Assembly: GCA_001939145.1 (NCBI GenBank)
Contig: LSRX01000174.1
Location: 538,400-602,399 of the forward strand
DNA from: Symbiodinium microadriaticum
Taxonomy: Eukaryota; Sar; Dinophyceae; Suessiales; Symbiodiniaceae
Direction: 5' to 3'
Length of the DNA stretch: 64,000 nucleotides
The notes beneath the pieces are model-generated. The model made no database searches, was not told where the DNA came from, and saw only the letters and a list, made by a program, of their open reading frames with translations. This document shows positions 59,635 through 64,000 of this stretch, in pieces (the stretch's first letter is position 1; each line of letters opens with the position of its first letter). A program made the position numbers and the translations under genes.

Positions 59635-62600
59635 CTACTGGGGGCGAACCAGCTCAACGGCGTCCCTACGGATCAAGATGCGCCCTTCCGCACTGAGGGC
59701 ACGTATGGCCCTCGTGAGAGCAATGGGAAGCCAATCATCAGCCACAGCGGGAGCCCATGCTCTTAACTCTGGGAGAAGGGAGCTTAGTGTAGCAAGTTCG
59801 CCACCCTCCAGATGCTGTAGGAGCCACCTGCGCACTTTGCGAGTTGGGAGTGGTGGTGCCGCATTGGTGCCGGATCCAGCCCCCGGGTTACAACGCCTAG
59901 CTGAGTTACGCAGGTGCTGCAGCAGGTTTGCACCAAGCGTAGGAGGAGGATGTCGACGTGGGGCGGCAGCTAGACTCCAGGCCCACGCCCTCCAACAGTC
60001 CGGACAGAGGCGGATGTTTACTTCACCCGATGCAACATAGGAAGGGTGAGCTCCGGAGTTCCAGCGGCAGCTACCCCGAGTGTGTATAACCGTGTTGCAT
60101 GAGGGACAGACTGTGCCGGGATGACCACGGCACCAAGGGCATGGCTTGGCCGGCGAGTCCCAGGTAGGGAGGCAAACGCCGCCACACGTCCAGCAAGCTG
60201 CGACGCAAGCAAGGTGCGCAGGCGGTGAGCAGTGACAGGTCACCGCCATGGCATAGACTGCCTCCGACCAGGTTGGCCGCGGCGGACCCCAGTGAGCGTT
60301 CCCGGCGACGAGGAACGCCGCGCCGGAGTCCAGTAGCGCGTGCGCTAAGGCCTGGTCGCGCAAACGTTGGCAGGGTGCAACTGCTCGCAGTCGCCGCACT
60401 GCCACTTCACAGGGAAGGAGAGCCCAGCGAATTTCCCGCACGAAGGCATTACCTGTAGGGGAGGCTAGCCAACGCTGTAAGTCACGAGAAGGGGGATTTA
60501 TCACTACCTGTGAAGCTTCATCCTCCTCATCGGGACGGGTTGGATCGGAGAGAGCGGTGCTGGCAAGGTGGAGCCATGCCGAAAGGCGAACCTGGTAAGC
60601 GCTCCGCACACACCTCAGGCCTAACATGAGGCGCTGAGCGAACTGGATAGCTGGCAGCGCCCTGCGCCTGGACGCTGCGAGGATGCGAAGCTCAGACTGG
60701 AGAGCCGACGATTGCCGGAGAGTAGCATACTGCTCCAGTTCTTGATTTGCCATCGCTTCCAGATCCGAGGGGGACATGCGGCAGATGGCTGCGCCCATGG
60801 CCTTTGGGAAAATACCGCGGTAAGCAAGGTCGGACCCCGTCTCCCGCGAGCATGCTGTGGCACTGCTGCCGTTGACATCCTGGAAAAGCGAGGCTTCACG
60901 CTGAGGAATGGGAACGAGCCAGCGCCAGGCCGTCAAGATCGGCCATCGTCGCAACGACTCCGGACACGGGTCTGCAGGTATATTACCTGGAGGTAGCGAG
61001 GCTCTCCACCGAGCCGCCGCTTGCAGATGGGCTTCCTGGCCTATACCCGCTGCGAGCTCAGCTTCAATGTCATCTCGGAGGCAATTGACGAGGGGGGACA
61101 AGGCAGGGCACCCCATAATGGCGTGCCTCGGAGTGCCAGGCGCAGATGCGCACAGTGGGCATGTGCGGGCAGAGGGCCATCCGGCCTGCTCAGCCCATGT
61201 GTTTGCAGTGAGGGCCTCTGTCGGGTTTACATGGAGCCTTTCCGTCCATGCTCCCCCGATGGCCCGGTGGAGGCGAAAAGAGACAGCGGAAAGGTCTATG
61301 GGGAGGGTGTCAGCTGTAAGAGTCCATCGCAGCCAAGTAGAGGGGAAGGTGCACTGCGTGTGAAGAGACGGGTCGAGTGAGGGTGTGAAGATTTGGTTGG
61401 CTACTCGGGGCAACAGTCCCTGGACGGGACGCTCGCTCCAAGCTGCTTCACTCTGACCTCGCTGCACCTGCCGGACGCATTGGCGAATGGGGCCCGTGAC
61501 CATGCGGCCATCCAGACCAATCCATGCGAAGGTTCCGGCAGTTGGCACCCGAATGTCTGGTGGAGCAGCGCTGCGGGATTGCGCCGAACAGCCCGCGTCC
61601 TGCGCTTCATTGCCCTGGGTTAGCACCGGGAAGGGAAGTGAGGTGTTTGTCTGGTGGCTGCGAATGTCTACCCCTACTACACCATCCTCAGCGAAGGCAA
61701 TGCGAGAGAATGTACGCTGATGGCCGTCCACCGGTAGCTGGATATTCCACTGGTGAGGGAAGCGCTGCTGGTGTAGTTTCCAACTAGGGGCGGGCACAAA
61801 GCCCGACCAAGCGCGCCGGAGTTCCCCGAAGACATGCTTGAGCATCACCACCAGGGGCGAGCACTGAGAGGACACTAATCTGGAAACGGAGCCCGCAACT
61901 GCGACCCGCATGGAAGAAAACAGTGCACTGCGGTCGAAAACCAGGAGGTGCCACTGGTCTGGACGGCGAAAGCGCAGTGCACAAACCAGGGAGAGCAGCT
62001 CGGCGGTGTGGATTGAGGTGGACTCCCATCCAAGGCGATGGGGGAGTTTGCCAGCCAGTTGTTGGGATACCCACGCTGACGAGTCCCAATATTCCCCCAA
62101 CTGCCCAAAGCTACGGGCTTGGCATGCGTAAGTGGCACCTGAAAGCTGTGAGTAGCCTCCATCGCCATAGAGTGCCTGGTCATCCGAGTCGCCAGGTGTG
62201 GGCAGGGTGGAAAGAAGAAGGCGCGAGCGTGGGTCACAGCGCCAGTTCCACGGGTCTTCCCATGCTTCTTCTAACCAGTCCTCGGCGATATATTCCAGTG
62301 GGGAGGCGTGAAAAAGGGAGCACTCTGTGGTCCAGTCTTGCTGAGACTGGGCATAGGCACGGGACGCAGCTCTGGCACATTCAGCCGGGGAGATGGGAGC
62401 GTGCTGAGGTAGGGCATGTGCCCAGAGAACTGGGTCGTGCCAGGCCGCATGCGGGCCGTGCTGGAGCAGAATGTCCGTCCAGGCGGACCGGATTGAGTTA
62501 GCCAGCACACCAAACCTACAAAACCGAGCAGCTGCATCAAATTTTGCGGGCACGAAACCGCCCACCAGCAACTGCGGCGCGACAGTGTTAAGGTTATCCA

Positions 62601-64000
62601 GCACGCGAGCCACGAACCGGTCTGTCGAGAGGCTTAAGTAAAAGCCGTACCCTGCTAGAAACCTCATGGCATCGGTTAGGGTGCCAGCATGCTTAGGCAG
62701 ATCTGCTGCCGAGCATAGGAGGGCTTGACGGAGGGTGTCGCGTGCCACAAGAGACGCAGGCGCCGTGCCATTGAGCAGGACGATGATATCAGCGGCAACT
62801 GCTGCGACGAGTAGGTCCGTCAGCAGGGGGACCCCTAGCCCCCCGACTTTTCGGGAAGCTGATAGGCTGACGTGTTCGGCAGTGGTGCGCGTGCCCAGGC
62901 TGGACAAAAGCAACCGGTGCAGAGCGGCATCTTCCTGGTGGAGTGCAACGGGAGGCGGAATGCCTATGAGCGGAGCGTAACTAAGAACCCCACCAAGGAT
63001 CATTTGGATCATGGCTAACCCTTCATCCCACGAGCAACACTTGCAAGCGATGCGCTGGCGCGCGGCCGCAAGCTTTTCAACGAGGTCTTGGGAAGCTAGG
63101 GAGTGCCTGTCCATTGGCGTGCCTCGCTTACCGAGTAGGACGTCTACTTGATCGGCTTGGGAGCGGGGGAGGTTGTAACGTTGCACGCCTCCGGCCCAAA
63201 TGTTCCAACTGGATACGGACGCGCCTTCTGCGTTCAGGCCTGGGTGTGGCAGATGGGGTAAAGTTTCGTCCCAGTCCGTCGCGAAAGCGGAAAATTTGGA
63301 CCAAGCGAAACCAACACCCGTAGCAGAGCTACCTAAGGCGAGAGAATGCAGGATGGCTGGCAGATCCCGAAGACCATCCCCGTAGTGCTCTATGTCATCG
63401 ACATAGCCGGCGGCAGGGACACTCCTGCCAGCACTCGTGGTGTAGGCAGCTCCGTCGCATGCACGTAAGCGGAGCAGGGGGTCTTGGGCTGTACGAGAAA
63501 GTTCAGGCGACGAGACTGCCCCTTGCGGTACTCCCCGGGTAACCGCCAGTGGCTGAGAGGGGCCTGAGCGCGTGTCGAGTGTGACCCTGAGCTTGCTGAA
63601 CAGCGAGCAGTGGAGGCGGCGAACTGCATCGGGGATGCCCCGTCCTTGTTGTACAGCGTCAATCTGCGGGAGGTTGAGTGTGTTAAAGAACTTCTCATAA
63701 TCGGCGGGTATGCGGAGAAGGGGGCGGTTGTGCCGACGAGCGTCCTCACACACCAACGAGTCCAAGTAGAGGACTTCTGCAGCGGCTGCCACTCCTTTGG
63801 TGTAGGCCCTGTTCAAAACAGAGAAGGGGGCGTCCGGGGACCAACCGGCTCGAGACAGGGCTAACCTTTCTACGACCGGAGCCTCGATGGCCTTCACATG
63901 CTCCTCAATCATAGAGAGCGGTCGCCATCCGCCGGAAGGTTTGGAGAGGTGAAGCTGGTCTGCGCGCAGGAAGGTAGCGGACACCACACCCGTCAGACGC
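59635..64000 (-). CDS. Non-LTR retrotransposon polyprotein: RT, RNase H, CCHC and C-terminal extension (5' truncated by window)
   Basis: Open from the window edge to a TAG at 59635; the frame continues upstream of the codon at 63987, which is GTG, so the true start is outside. Residues counted from 63987. Reverse transcriptase: GGWRPLSMIEE (19-29), catalytic D96 in PADYEKFF, GVPQGAVSSP (132-141), YVDD (195-198), K231 in FAWSKF. RNase H: D609 in YGDGG, E663 in TAELL, D685 in VFDRSAL and GNEAQD (792-797). Zinc finger C943-x2-C946-x8-H955-x4-C960. A further 490 residues follow, with a cysteine cluster (C1251-C1331, several CxxC pairs) and a winged-helix-like end (about 1383-1446). No stop or frameshift, so recently active or young. 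An N-terminal endonuclease would lie beyond the window. RT plus RNase H plus late CCHC suggests an I/R1/L1-like lineage; exact clade not determined. Confidence 0.9.
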   Translation of the reverse strand, partial: RLTGVVSATFLRADQLHLSKPSGGWRPLSMIEEHVKAIEAPVVERLALSRAGWSPDAPFSVLNRAYTKGVAAAAEVLYLDSLVCEDARRHNRPLLRIPADYEKFFNTLNLPQIDAVQQGRGIPDAVRRLHCSLFSKLRVTLDTRSGPSQPLAVTRGVPQGAVSSPELSRTAQDPLLRLRACDGAAYTTSAGRSVPAAGYVDDIEHYGDGLRDLPAILHSLALGSSATGVGFAWSKFSAFATDWDETLPHLPHPGLNAEGASVSSWNIWAGGVQRYNLPRSQADQVDVLLGKRGTPMDRHSLASQDLVEKLAAARQRIACKCCSWDEGLAMIQMILGGVLSYAPLIGIPPPVALHQEDAALHRLLLSSLGTRTTAEHVSLSASRKVGGLGVPLLTDLLVAAVAADIIVLLNGTAPASLVARDTLRQALLCSAADLPKHAGTLTDAMRFLAGYGFYLSLSTDRFVARVLDNLNTVAPQLLVGGFVPAKFDAAARFCRFGVLANSIRSAWTDILLQHGPHAAWHDPVLWAHALPQHAPISPAECARAASRAYAQSQQDWTTECSLFHASPLEYIAEDWLEEAWEDPWNWRCDPRSRLLLSTLPTPGDSDDQALYGDGGYSQLSGATYACQARSFGQLGEYWDSSAWVSQQLAGKLPHRLGWESTSIHTAELLSLVCALRFRRPDQWHLLVFDRSALFSSMRVAVAGSVSRLVSSQCSPLVVMLKHVFGELRRAWSGFVPAPSWKLHQQRFPHQWNIQLPVDGHQRTFSRIAFAEDGVVGVDIRSHQTNTSLPFPVLTQGNEAQDAGCSAQSRSAAPPDIRVPTAGTFAWIGLDGRMVTGPIRQCVRQVQRGQSEAAWSERPVQGLLPRVANQIFTPSLDPSLHTQCTFPSTWLRWTLTADTLPIDLSAVSFRLHRAIGGAWTERLHVNPTEALTANTWAEQAGWPSARTCPLCASAPGTPRHAIMGCPALSPLVNCLRDDIEAELAAGIGQEAHLQAAARWRASLPPGNIPADPCPESLRRWPILTAWRWLVPIPQREASLFQDVNGSSATACSRETGSDLAYRGIFPKAMGAAICRMSPSDLEAMANQELEQYATLRQSSALQSELRILAASRRRALPAIQFAQRLMLGLRCVRSAYQVRLSAWLHLASTALSDPTRPDEEDEASQVVINPPSRDLQRWLASPTGNAFVREIRWALLPCEVAVRRLRAVAPCQRLRDQALAHALLDSGAAFLVAGNAHWGPPRPTWSEAVYAMAVTCHCSPPAHLACVAACWTCGGVCLPTWDSPAKPCPWCRGHPGTVCPSCNTVIHTRGSCRWNSGAHPSYVASGEVNIRLCPDCWRAWAWSLAAAPRRHPPPTLGANLLQHLRNSARRCNPGAGSGTNAAPPLPTRKVRRWLLQHLEGGELATLSSLLPELRAWAPAVADDWLPIALTRAIRALSAEGRILIRRDAVELVRPQ

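Noticed and set aside
59247..59657. 136-codon minus-strand ORF overlapping the retroelement stop
   Set aside because: Lies in the element 3' UTR in another frame and covers the predicted hairpin; no coding signal.
61021..62501. Plus-strand ORFs of 119-192 codons opposite the retroelement
   Set aside because: Antisense shadows of a long GC-rich ORF with clear RT/RNase H motifs.
63985..63987. Start codon of the retroelement protein at 63987
   Set aside because: The codon is GTG and the frame is open upstream to the window edge; the true start is outside.

Overview
The window looks like nuclear DNA of a dinoflagellate, most likely a Symbiodiniaceae-type alga. The grounds are: thousands of bases of dispersed TTTAGGG/CCCTAAA (the plant and dinoflagellate telomere unit) far from any chromosome end; genes broken into very short exons; introns with GT or GC donors and AG|G acceptors; a large octotricopeptide-like (HPR/RAP-type) helical repeat gene of the kind dinoflagellates have in numbers; and a non-LTR retrotransposon. 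No bacterial operon, rRNA, tRNA or CRISPR array was seen. Most long open frames here are microsatellite translations or opposite-strand shadows; the real coding sequence is mostly in exons of 40-270 bases that can only be found from frame, splice sites and flanking repeats. I could not run alignments, so most exon calls are hand readings, and several loci read plausibly in more than one frame.

Layout. 1-4.4 kb: 3' part of an AFG1/ZapE-family mitochondrial ATPase gene on the + strand, in at least eight exons (TSNR, DLYxDGLNR, DYR, FSFED, DLC...DDY and FHTILLDAVPRL motifs in the right order). 4.4-20 kb: microsatellites, MITE-like foldback elements, a two-exon minus-strand gene end (6.26-6.72 kb) and scattered single exons. 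20-35 kb: more isolated exons, two full TA-flanked MITEs, tetranucleotide tracts. 35-50 kb: a + strand helical-repeat gene (or two adjacent ones) whose largest exon is 38.25-39.12 kb, with small exons further on at 40.5, 41.1, 41.6, 43.7, 45.2, 48.0 and 49.9 kb. 50.7-54 kb: dense telomere-like arrays with GC-rich islands between them. 54-56 kb: TAC and CATA microsatellites. 56.6-57.3 kb: an unrecognised GC-rich + strand coding exon. 59-64 kb: a minus-strand non-LTR retrotransposon ORF of at least 1454 codons, open to the window edge, with reverse transcriptase, RNase H, a CCHC finger and an unusual C-terminal extension (cysteine-rich ribbon plus winged-helix-like end).

The most interesting pattern is that many exon islands sit between CCCTAAA repeats on their left and TTTAGGG repeats on their right. 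Several introns start directly with GTTTAGGG and end shortly after CCCTAAA runs, so the two intron ends are complementary. This suggests that telomere-like sequence is part of an intron-forming (introner-like) or intron-decorating element. Alongside it are at least five families of short inverted-repeat elements, two of them flanked by TA like Tc1/mariner-derived MITEs.
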